Positions 1-7,155 of a DNA stretch of 11,092 bases are shown piece after piece. The stretch is from UPXZ01 sp035402725. GTDB lineage: Bacteria > Bacteroidota > Bacteroidia > Bacteroidales > Paludibacteraceae. The notes below the pieces were generated by a model, which worked only from the letters and a program-made list of their open reading frames with translations, searched no databases and had not been told where the DNA came from. The stretch spans positions 1-11,092 of the forward strand of contig DAONDU010000085.1 in assembly GCA_035402725.1 (NCBI GenBank). The letters are read 5' to 3'. The position numbers and the translations under genes are program-made. Position 1 is the first letter of the stretch. Every line of letters starts with the position of its first letter.

Positions 1-305
1 TCTTCCAGTTCACTTGAATTCCAGCATTCCTCAATTCTTTTCTGAAGTTCGGGTGTCAGTTTGTCCTGTTCCTCGATAGATTTGAGGACTGTAGCCTTTC
101 GCTTAGCGAGTTCACAAAGTTTATCATACTGTTCTTTCAAATCAGCCAGTTGCACTTCATCCATGCCTCCGGTCGCTTCCTTGCGGTAGCGACTGATGAA
201 GGGTATGGTTGACCCTTCTTCAAGTAATTTGAGCGCATTCAGAGTTTGACGGGTACTAAGCTGACAGGAAGCGGAAAGAAGTTTAATAAGTTGGTCTGAT
301 ATCAT
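1..305 (-). CDS. tex: Tex family RNA-binding transcription accessory protein, N-terminal fragment
   Basis: This reading frame is open from an ATG at 305 down to the window edge, giving 101 complete codons. I translated it by hand. It begins MISDQLIKLLSASCQLSTRQ and contains TIPFISRYRKEATGGMDEVQL at about residues 34-54, the characteristic N-terminal segment of the Tex/YhgF family. It continues with the helical LADLKEQYDKLCELAKRKATVLKSI stretch, also usual for the family. Full-length Tex proteins are about 700-780 residues and end in a YqgF-like RNase H fold, helix-hairpin-helix domains and an S1 RNA-binding domain. None of those lies in this window. Tex binds nucleic acid and is linked to transcription and RNA quality control in the cytoplasm. 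The gene is divergent from recF across a 201-base spacer. Identification is firm; whether the gene is intact cannot be seen. Confidence -1.
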   Translation of the reverse strand, partial: MISDQLIKLLSASCQLSTRQTLNALKLLEEGSTIPFISRYRKEATGGMDEVQLADLKEQYDKLCELAKRKATVLKSIEEQDKLTPELQKRIEECWNSSELE

Positions 306-431
306 TTTTTGTCAATAAAAATTTTTAGTATAAAAACTGTATAATGTATTAAGTGTACATTTCGTGATAAAAAACATGAATTATTCCATTCAGATAACGT
401 TATTTACACTGCAATACAATGGATAAAGAGA

Positions 432-439
432 CAAAATTA
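432..439 (-). promoter_or_regulatory. possible -7 promoter element for tex
   Basis: The minus strand reads TAATTTTG here, an exact match to the Bacteroidota -7 consensus TAnnTTTG. It would start transcription near 425 and give a leader of about 120 nt before the tex ATG at 305. I see no TTTG-like -33 element at the usual distance. The leader is much longer than at the other genes in the window, and the local DNA is AT-rich, so a chance match is quite possible. Confidence -1.
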
Positions 440-451
440 GCGTTTTTTTTC

Positions 452-459
452 TATTTTTG
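452..459 (+). promoter_or_regulatory. Bacteroidota -7 promoter element upstream of recF
   Basis: TATTTTTG is an exact TAnnTTTG match located 47 bases before the recF ATG. It would place the transcript start near 466 and give a leader of about 40 nt. A -33 TTTG is not evident. If the minus-strand element at 432-439 is also real, the two divergent promoters overlap. Confidence -1.
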
Positions 460-506
460 CATTGTTATTTTTCCGAAAAGCTGTGAGTAATTGATTAAAC
501 CAAATT

Positions 507-1598
507 ATGCGTCTGAATTCCATCTCCATACTGAATTATAAAAATATTTGTCAGGCAGATCTTGATTTTCCGGCTAAAATCAATTGTTTCGTTGGGAACA
601 ATGGAATGGGAAAAACAAACCTCCTTGACGCAATATACTATCTTTCGTTTTGTAAAAGTTATTCCAATTCCATTGACTCGCAGAATATTGAGCATAATGC
701 TGACTTTTTTATGTTGCAGGGCAAATACTCACTTCGGGATACTGAAGAGGAAATATACTGCGGCATGAAACGGAAACAAAAGAAGCATTTCAAACGCAAC
801 AAAAAGGAATACGAACGACTGGCTGATCACATTGGATTGCTGCCATTGGTTTTGGTCTCGCCGGGCGATGATGAACTTATTTCGGAGGGTAGTGATGAGC
901 GACGAAAATTCATGGACAGTGTAATTTCGCAATATAATAAAACTTATCTGAACGCGCTTCTGAATTATAACAATGCCCTGAAACAACGAAACGCACTACT
1001 CAAAGAAGAGACTTTATTCGATGAGACTCTTTTCGAAATATGGGAAGAACTGATGGTTAAACACGGTAAGTATATTTATGAATGCCGGAAATCTTTTATT
1101 GATGAATTTATTCCTATTTTTCAGGAAATATACCGGTTTATTTCCTGTGGTAACGAACAGGTAAGCTTAAACTACAAATCGCAATTAGCAGAAGCGGATT
1201 TAAGCCTGAAACTTAAACAAAACCGTGAACGCGACCGACTTATTGGATACAGTATGAATGGCATACATAAAGATGAACTGGAGATGATGCTTGGCGATTA
1301 TCCTATGAAACGGGTAGGTTCACAGGGACAAAACAAGACATATCTGATTTCGCTGAAACTGGCACAGTTCAATTTTCTGAAACGTACTCACGGAATTGCC
1401 CCCATACTACTGCTTGACGATATATTCGATAAACTGGATGCCTCCCGGGTTAAACAAATTGTTGAACTGGTTGCCGGTGATAACTTTGGTCAGATTTTTA
1501 TTACAGACACTAACCGGAAACATCTGGACGAAATTCTGGCACAGATTGGTCAGAGTTCACAGATTTTCGAAATAGTGAATGGTGAAATCATTCGGTAA
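507..1598 (+). CDS. recF: DNA replication and repair protein RecF
   Basis: RecF is a cytoplasmic ABC-type ATPase that works with RecO and RecR to load RecA onto gapped DNA. The 363-residue length is normal for the family. The N-terminus (MRLNSISILNYKNI) matches the usual RecF opening, which supports the ATG at 507. The Walker A motif GNNGMGKT is at residues 30-37. The ABC signature GSQGQ is at 271-275, followed by NKTYLISLKLAQ. Walker B LLLDD is at 301-305, followed by the D-loop region IFDKLDASR. The HKDELEM segment before the signature is also typical. The gene is not beside dnaA, dnaN or gyrB, the classic neighbourhood in many bacteria. It stands between divergent tex and the convergent YgiQ gene, with only 50 bases to the latter's stop. 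A TAnnTTTG element at 452-459 probably drives it. Confidence -1.
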   Translation: MRLNSISILNYKNICQADLDFPAKINCFVGNNGMGKTNLLDAIYYLSFCKSYSNSIDSQNIEHNADFFMLQGKYSLRDTEEEIYCGMKRKQKKHFKRNKKEYERLADHIGLLPLVLVSPGDDELISEGSDERRKFMDSVISQYNKTYLNALLNYNNALKQRNALLKEETLFDETLFEIWEELMVKHGKYIYECRKSFIDEFIPIFQEIYRFISCGNEQVSLNYKSQLAEADLSLKLKQNRERDRLIGYSMNGIHKDELEMMLGDYPMKRVGSQGQNKTYLISLKLAQFNFLKRTHGIAPILLLDDIFDKLDASRVKQIVELVAGDNFGQIFITDTNRKHLDEILAQIGQSSQIFEIVNGEIIR

Positions 1599-1648
1599 CG
1601 AAAACATCTCAGAAACATTACCAGCAATTTACAGCATCATTGCACCGT

Positions 1649-3469
1649 TTATTGAAACAATTTCTTTATCAAATCCTGCCGGTTCATTTTTTGCAAATCA
1701 CGCATAATCTGTTGATGATACTCTTTCTTGTACCAGAAAAAGAATTTTCGCTGTTCCAGTTTTTCATCCTTAGATTTAGCTGTGAAAACCGGCTCCAGGG
1801 TATAAGGATTAAAGCCTGAATAGTATATTTCTGTGGCAAGAGTCATGGGTGTCGGGGTAAAATCCTGTATCTGTTCCAATTTGAAATTCAAGTCCTTGGT
1901 AATGGCTGCCAGTTCGGCCATATCTTCATTCATACAGGCTGGATGACTGGATATAAAATAAGGTATTAACTGCTGATTAAGTCCTTCCTCTCTGTTGATA
2001 CGGTCGAATAAAACCTTGAATTTTTTGAAATCCTGAAAACTTTGCTTACGCATGAGTTTCAGGACACGTTCGGAAGTGTGTTCAGGGGCAACTTTCAGCC
2101 TTCCTGAAACATGTTTTGAAACAAGTTCGCGCATATAATCAAGCTGACTTTTTGTTGTTTCAGCATTTTTTGTTTCCGCAGTAAGCATATCGTACCGGAT
2201 ACCGCTCCCTATATAAGAATGACGAATGCCCGGTATTTTATCAACTGAACGGTAAATATCGGTCAGAGCTGAATGATTGATATTCAGGTTGGGACACACT
2301 TTCGGATGGATACACGATGGACGTTTGCATTTTTCGCATATTTTCATATCGATACCATGCAGGTTGTACATGTTGGCCGACGGTCCGCCCAGGTCACTCA
2401 GATTGCCTTTGAAATCGGGCTGCTGAGCAATTTGTCTGACTTCCTCCAAAATGGACTGCTTGCTTCGGGAAACGATAAATTTACCCTGATGGGCCGAAAT
2501 AGTACAAAATGCACAGCCGCCAAAGCAACCCCGATGTAGATTGACCGAAAATTTGATCATTTCATAAGCCGGAATTTGCTTTCCCTTGTACTTGGGGTGA
2601 GGTAAACGAGTGAAAGTCAACCGATAAGTTGCATCCAGCTCTTCCGGTTTCCAGGGAGGGTACATCGGATTGATTATAAGGTACTTACCACGTGTTTTCT
2701 GAACCAGACGTGCACCATTCATCCGATTGCTTTCCTCTTCCACATAACGGAAGTTGGAAGCATACTTCTTTTTATCCTTCAGGCATTCCTCGTGTGAAAC
2801 CAACTCAATGGTTTGAAGATTATCGTCCCCGGGAATCTTGTCTGACAGAAAAGAGGTTTGAGGAATATCTGTTATTTCACCGAATTTTTTACCGTTTTTC
2901 AGTTCTTCAAGCAATGCTTTAAGTGGCTTCTCACCCATACCATATATCAGAAAATCGGCTTTGCTGTCGATGAGAATGGAGGGCATCAGCTTATCCGACC
3001 AATAATCGTAGTGTGTAACCCTGCGCAGAGAGGCTTCGATGCCTCCTATCACAACCGGCACATCGGGATAGAGTTTTTTCAGTATATTACAGTAGGTTAT
3101 TGTGGCATAATCGGGGCGCATGTGTGCACGGCCATCGGGCGAATACGCGTCATCTGAACGCATCCGCTTATTAGCCGTGTAATGGTTTACCATACTATCC
3201 ATATTTCCCGCGCTCACCGCAAAAAACATTCGGGGTCGTCCCAGTTTTCGGAAATCACGCAAATCATCCTGCCAGTTGGGCTGTGGAACCAACGCCACCC
3301 GAAGTCCTTCGAACTCAAGCATACGACCGATGACCGCCGCCCCAAACGAGGGATGATCTACATAAGCGTCTCCGCTGAAAAGGATAACATCCACTTCATC
3401 CCAACCGCGTAATTCGAGTTCTTTTTTTGTGGTGGGTAAAAAATCGGTTAGTAGATATGTTTTCTGCAT
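1649..3469 (-). CDS. YgiQ family radical SAM protein
   Basis: This 606-residue protein belongs to the YgiQ/UPF0313 family of radical SAM enzymes, whose substrate is not established. The N-terminal third (TDFLPTTKKELELRGWDEVD, then SGDAYVDHPSFGAAVIGR) is the radical SAM N-terminal domain of this family. The [4Fe-4S]/SAM motif Cx3Cx2C is at C315, C319 and C322 in RGCFGGCAFCTI. A second cluster C378, C381, C386, C392 (CEKCKRPSCIHPKVC) follows and resembles a further metal site. The region VAPEHTSERVLKLM and the segment up to FTPTPMTLAT fit the SAM barrel. The C-terminal ~50 residues resemble a short form of the DUF3362 tail. The E. coli member is longer (about 740 residues). The protein is soluble and has no signal peptide. 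A TAnnTTTG element 27 bases upstream supports the ATG at 3469. Family assignment is firm; the reaction is unknown. Confidence -1.
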   Translation of the reverse strand: MQKTYLLTDFLPTTKKELELRGWDEVDVILFSGDAYVDHPSFGAAVIGRMLEFEGLRVALVPQPNWQDDLRDFRKLGRPRMFFAVSAGNMDSMVNHYTANKRMRSDDAYSPDGRAHMRPDYATITYCNILKKLYPDVPVVIGGIEASLRRVTHYDYWSDKLMPSILIDSKADFLIYGMGEKPLKALLEELKNGKKFGEITDIPQTSFLSDKIPGDDNLQTIELVSHEECLKDKKKYASNFRYVEEESNRMNGARLVQKTRGKYLIINPMYPPWKPEELDATYRLTFTRLPHPKYKGKQIPAYEMIKFSVNLHRGCFGGCAFCTISAHQGKFIVSRSKQSILEEVRQIAQQPDFKGNLSDLGGPSANMYNLHGIDMKICEKCKRPSCIHPKVCPNLNINHSALTDIYRSVDKIPGIRHSYIGSGIRYDMLTAETKNAETTKSQLDYMRELVSKHVSGRLKVAPEHTSERVLKLMRKQSFQDFKKFKVLFDRINREEGLNQQLIPYFISSHPACMNEDMAELAAITKDLNFKLEQIQDFTPTPMTLATEIYYSGFNPYTLEPVFTAKSKDEKLEQRKFFFWYKKEYHQQIMRDLQKMNRQDLIKKLFQ

Positions 3470-3495
3470 TTACTGTTTTATCTTTTTTACGGCTG

Positions 3496-3503
3496 CAAAG
3501 ATA
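3496..3503 (-). promoter_or_regulatory. Bacteroidota promoter for the YgiQ family gene
   Basis: The minus strand reads TATCTTTG, an exact TAnnTTTG match. About 20 bases further upstream is TTTC, one mismatch from the -33 TTTG. The transcript would start near 3489, giving a leader of about 20 nt before the ATG at 3469. Confidence -1.
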
Positions 3504-3599
3504 GGAATATGTTGGCGTTTACCGAAATAACCGGATTATTCAACAGCGGCCGGATTGATGAAGCAAAAAATAATGAGCCTTCTTTCAGCTAAATCCGGA

Positions 3600-5744
3600 T
3601 TAAAGTAAAAATACAGTTTTAAAGCCCATGTCCTGGTATTTCAGCTTAAAGAATGACACAAAAATGGCCGCGTTCAGAAACCGGTTTCCCACACCGTAAC
3701 CCAGTTCACTATAGGACGGAATTGTAGGCGTATATAGCTGGCTGAAATAAAGCCTTTCCTTTACAACACCACCCGACAAGCCGGGTATCCGGGTAAAAAG
3801 AAATCGTGGCGTTTCGTACATCAAATGAGCCTGAACGTATGACGATGAGGCATTATACAAGCTTCGGGGAAGAACATTAAAAACCCCTCCTATCCCTTCG
3901 CCCCATGTTTCGGGGAAATAGCTTCGGCGGAAATAGACAAAATCGGTAAAATACTCAGTTTTCTGGCGGGAAAAGAATCCGGTACCAAGATGATATTGAA
4001 TGGATTTCATCAGATCGAGTCGAATATTCTGATTGATATCAAATTCAACCCGGCTGTATTGCGAAGTGCTTCCGAATATATTCTTCAGGCTGTGAGCATA
4101 CTGTATCTTGAAAGTCGGATAATCTGAACGGACATATACTTTCTGATTTTTATCCATCGTATAATACTGCTCGGGTGTCCAGCTCATACTGATGATTGGC
4201 ACAAAATAATACCTGGTATCGAACATATTATCCATCTGATCATGGTTTGGGGCAGTAAGGTTCATTTGTTTCTTGTTTGGTTCACGGATGTGATAATCAA
4301 AACCCGCACCCAGCTGCAACCCATTACTGATTTCCACACTGTTGAAAATCCGCATATAGTAATCCTTAAAATAGTTGACACCCAAATCGGTAAACTTCAG
4401 CCCCTGACTTGTCAGACTATCCTGTACCATTTTCAGAAACAGCGAACTATAGGACTGATTACCTTTCCCGATGGAGAATGAAAGATTTCCATACTTGGCG
4501 GGATCATAATTCCATACAGTGGACAAATCTCCGTAAAATTCCTTTTTTTTGAAAACATAGCCTGCAAAAGCATTAATATTTATCCGCTGATGCCGTTCCA
4601 GTTCTATTCCAAGGTACAATTTCTGACGGTAGGTAAGCCCATCTTCAGTTGAATAGCTTATCATGGAAGGATTAAGGATGCCACTGTACCGGATATTAGT
4701 GGATTTATAACTGTATTTGGTGTTCGTTACCATGTTTTTTGCAAATGTCAACGCGTTTCTCGTTTTTAAAGCAACAGTATCCACCTCTTTTTTCTGCGAT
4801 TGAATAATTCTTCGTTTCTCCAGGTATTTAGCCATCAGGTTTTTTTCATTGTCGGAAAGCGGAACAGGACGGATTTTGTTCCAGTAGGCGCTGTCAATAT
4901 TAACCGGAACTGAATCCAAACGAATTTTATATCGATTACCCAGATTAAGATTATTCAGGTGATCTTTTGCCCCGTTGAAATTTACATTTTTATAGGTCAG
5001 TAAGGCAATATACCTGTTTGTAACCTTGTTCCCAAAATATACATAGGACTGGTTAATTGTAAAATTCACAGGCAGATACTGATTATTGGCATCATCACCC
5101 ATCGTGATTTTAAATGTAAACCGGAGAAAAAGATCACTTCCCTTACCAATAAATTGCTTTACACGCCAGGTGTTTTCTTCTATTACAAAGGAACCGCTGA
5201 TAAGTTTCGAATTCTTGTACCGGGGTGTGAAACCTATCGTATATTCAGGTTTATGTTTGAGGGAATCGCAGCTTAGCAACTTATACCGGTAATACTTCGC
5301 GGAACTTTTCCGCAGCGGGAGTAGATAACTTTCATCGGGCGCGGCTTCCTTATACACATTTACACTCATAAACTTAAAGGGAAGCATGCCTATTTCACTC
5401 TTGCGGGTCATAGTTCCGTTGATGAGATTTATATCCTGATAGTAGATATTGGAAGAACTCATTTTCAGTTTACTGACAGATTCTATCAGGCCTTCATCAT
5501 TTTTAGGGTCATGCAGTACAAATCTCGGAACAAGATAGGTATATTTATAGAGGAAATTCTTTTTATGTGTTTTTACATAAGCGAGCATATACACTTCAGC
5601 CTCATAGTCGCTGATAAGTCTGCTGTAAGTCTCAGCCGCGTTCATGGTACGATACAGTACACTGTCCAGTGGAAGCGTCGCGTTACCGGAAATGAATGGA
5701 ATAAAACAAAACAATATCAGTATGGTGATGATACTATGACGCAT
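3600..5744 (-). CDS. DUF5686-like outer-membrane beta-barrel protein
   Basis: A 714-residue exported protein. The N-terminus MRHSIITILILFCFIPFISG is a short, mostly hydrophobic signal peptide, probably cleaved near residues 20-22. The mature start reads LPLDSVLYRTMNAAETYSRL, then SDYEAEVYMLAYVKTHKK. This pattern of a 'DSVL..A....YSYEAEVY.KGYVK' type opens the DUF5686 domain of Bacteroidota. The second half has many alternating aromatic/polar strands (for example NINAFAGYVFKKKEFYGDLS, VYVRSDYPTFKIQYAHSL), as expected for a large outer-membrane barrel. It ends KLKYQDMGFKTVFLL, with a hydrophobic terminal strand. Many family members carry an N-terminal carboxypeptidase-regulatory-like (CarboxypepD_reg) domain; here the DUF5686 region follows the signal peptide directly. 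Function is unknown and a surface or transport role is inference. It has its own upstream promoter element. The barrel assignment is confident; the DUF name is from recall of family motifs. Confidence -1.
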   Translation of the reverse strand: MRHSIITILILFCFIPFISGNATLPLDSVLYRTMNAAETYSRLISDYEAEVYMLAYVKTHKKNFLYKYTYLVPRFVLHDPKNDEGLIESVSKLKMSSSNIYYQDINLINGTMTRKSEIGMLPFKFMSVNVYKEAAPDESYLLPLRKSSAKYYRYKLLSCDSLKHKPEYTIGFTPRYKNSKLISGSFVIEENTWRVKQFIGKGSDLFLRFTFKITMGDDANNQYLPVNFTINQSYVYFGNKVTNRYIALLTYKNVNFNGAKDHLNNLNLGNRYKIRLDSVPVNIDSAYWNKIRPVPLSDNEKNLMAKYLEKRRIIQSQKKEVDTVALKTRNALTFAKNMVTNTKYSYKSTNIRYSGILNPSMISYSTEDGLTYRQKLYLGIELERHQRININAFAGYVFKKKEFYGDLSTVWNYDPAKYGNLSFSIGKGNQSYSSLFLKMVQDSLTSQGLKFTDLGVNYFKDYYMRIFNSVEISNGLQLGAGFDYHIREPNKKQMNLTAPNHDQMDNMFDTRYYFVPIISMSWTPEQYYTMDKNQKVYVRSDYPTFKIQYAHSLKNIFGSTSQYSRVEFDINQNIRLDLMKSIQYHLGTGFFSRQKTEYFTDFVYFRRSYFPETWGEGIGGVFNVLPRSLYNASSSYVQAHLMYETPRFLFTRIPGLSGGVVKERLYFSQLYTPTIPSYSELGYGVGNRFLNAAIFVSFFKLKYQDMGFKTVFLL

Positions 5745-5764
5745 AATTGAATAATAATGAGCTA

Positions 5765-5772
5765 CAAACTTA
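5765..5772 (-). promoter_or_regulatory. Bacteroidota -7 promoter element for the DUF5686-like gene
   Basis: The minus strand reads TAAGTTTG, an exact TAnnTTTG match, 20 bases before the ATG at 5744. The transcript would start near 5758 with a leader of about 14 nt. No clear -33 TTTG is visible. It lies in the 234-base divergent spacer shared with the FemAB gene. That spacer also holds a 14-base AT-only palindrome at 5800-5813 and a weak inverted repeat CCTGA/TCAGG at 5869-5884. Confidence -1.
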
Positions 5773-5962
5773 ATAAATTTTTCGTGTTTTAATGGATATT
5801 AAATTTAAATTTACCGCGGATAAAATATTTGGTAAGAAATGATTCTTATCTCCTTTTGTGAATAGGTTCCTGAAATTGGTCAGGTAAATAATCTGAGCCA
5901 TGAATTAAACTTCTGAAAATCTTTTATCTGGCAATTAATTTTTTATATTCATTTTTACATGT

Positions 5963-5970
5963 TACCTTTG
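5963..5970 (+). promoter_or_regulatory. Bacteroidota -7 promoter element immediately before the FemAB gene
   Basis: TACCTTTG is an exact TAnnTTTG match ending only 8 bases before the ATG at 5979. With the usual distance to the start site, transcription would begin at about 5976-5978, leaving a leader of 0-3 nt. The -33 region is AT-rich without an exact TTTG. Confidence -1.
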
Positions 5971-5978
5971 CAATAATC

Positions 5979-7106
5979 ATGCTTACATATATACAAAATA
6001 AGGAAATTGAACAATTATATACTACTCCGATTGTTCAACAAACGGCGTTTTGGTCCGTGGTCAAGAAAAAACTCGGGGCAACGACTCTTGCTATTAATTT
6101 CAACTCCAGAAAATCGGACTTATACAACATTCCACAGTCAGAGGATGATGTAATTGTATCTGATGTGCTGGTAATAGTCAGATATATTGATCAAAACCAT
6201 TCGATTGCTTATGTGCCTTACGGACCTGAACTGCAACCGGATGACGAATTTCAGGGATTGTTTCTTGAAGAGTTGTCGGAATGCATCAGATCCTTCCTCC
6301 CGAAAAATTGCATCATGATAAGATATGATTTGTGCTGGGAGTCCTATTGGGCCAAAGAGCAGAATTATTTCGATCCTGACGGTAACTGGATAGGTGAACC
6401 CCAAATATCGACGCAGGAAATGCGATTCAATTTTAATACCGTCAACTGGAACTTTAAAAAAACATCGTCCAATATTTTACCGTCAAATACCATTTACGTC
6501 GATTTGAATAAGGATATTGATGAAATTCTGGCTACGATGAAACCCAAAACCAGATACAACATCGGATTAGCCGAAAGAAGAGGAATAGTTGTAAAATCGT
6601 CGGGTATCGAAAATATTGACATCTGGTATAAATTGTATCAGGAAACTGCCCAAAGAAACCATATCTTAACCAATGATATTAAATACTTCAGGGCTGTACT
6701 ATCTGCCAAAACAAATGACATGCGTTCGCCCGCCGAAGTAAAATTGCTTATTGCTGAATATAACAATCAGCCGCTGGCAGCCATGTTTCTCATTATTACC
6801 GGCAACCGGGGGACCTATCTTTATGGTGCGTCATCATCAGAAAACAGAAATCTGATGGCTACATACGCCCTCCAGTGGGAAGCCATAAAAATTTCTAAAG
6901 CGAGCGGCTGTACCGAATATGACATGTTTGGCGTTTCACCAAACCCAGATCCAAATCACCCGTTGTATGGACTTTACCGCTTCAAAACCGGCTTCGGGGG
7001 TGAAATCTATCATAGTCTTGGTTGTTGGGATTATCCGCTGGATGTTGAAAAGCACCGGCATTTAATTGCACTTGAACTACTCGAACAAGGCTATCACTTG
7101 AATTAA
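5979..7106 (+). CDS. FemAB family peptidoglycan-type aminoacyl transferase
   Basis: A 375-residue protein of the FemA/FemB/FemX family. In Gram-positives these soluble GNAT-fold enzymes add amino acids from aminoacyl-tRNA to the lipid II stem peptide. The opening (IVQQTAFWSVVKKKLG) matches the family N-terminus. It is followed by AYVPYGPEL at the end of the first half-domain. MKPKTRYNI at 187-195 is the characteristic family motif, and YLYGASS at 280-286 lies in the second GNAT half. DMFGVSP starts at 315 and FKTGFGG at 335-341; both are hallmark C-terminal motifs. I see no long coiled-coil insertion like the serine-tRNA-synthetase-like arm of S. aureus FemA, so it resembles the shorter FemX type. 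No signal peptide or membrane segment is visible. The natural substrate in a Gram-negative Bacteroidota is uncertain, because most have directly cross-linked peptidoglycan. The ferredoxin-nitroreductase gene follows 49 bases downstream and may share the transcript. Confidence -1.
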   Translation: MLTYIQNKEIEQLYTTPIVQQTAFWSVVKKKLGATTLAINFNSRKSDLYNIPQSEDDVIVSDVLVIVRYIDQNHSIAYVPYGPELQPDDEFQGLFLEELSECIRSFLPKNCIMIRYDLCWESYWAKEQNYFDPDGNWIGEPQISTQEMRFNFNTVNWNFKKTSSNILPSNTIYVDLNKDIDEILATMKPKTRYNIGLAERRGIVVKSSGIENIDIWYKLYQETAQRNHILTNDIKYFRAVLSAKTNDMRSPAEVKLLIAEYNNQPLAAMFLIITGNRGTYLYGASSSENRNLMATYALQWEAIKISKASGCTEYDMFGVSPNPDPNHPLYGLYRFKTGFGGEIYHSLGCWDYPLDVEKHRHLIALELLEQGYHLN

Positions 7107-7155
7107 TATCAAAGATATCAGTAAATAAGATACATATTTTTTCAAATTTCAATTT

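Noticed and set aside
394..403. Palindrome ATAACGTTAT upstream of recF
   Set aside because: A single 10-base palindrome in AT-rich spacer with no second copy or link to a known regulator.
1599..1648. Search for a terminator between convergent recF and the YgiQ-family gene
   Set aside because: No GC-containing hairpin with a T-run is visible in these 50 bases.
2273..3412. Several plus-strand open frames opposite the YgiQ-family gene
   Set aside because: They are short, overlap each other and fall entirely within a well-supported minus-strand gene.
5800..5813. Palindrome TAAATTTAAATTTA in the divergent spacer
   Set aside because: It is AT-only low-complexity sequence, likely to arise by chance in such a spacer.
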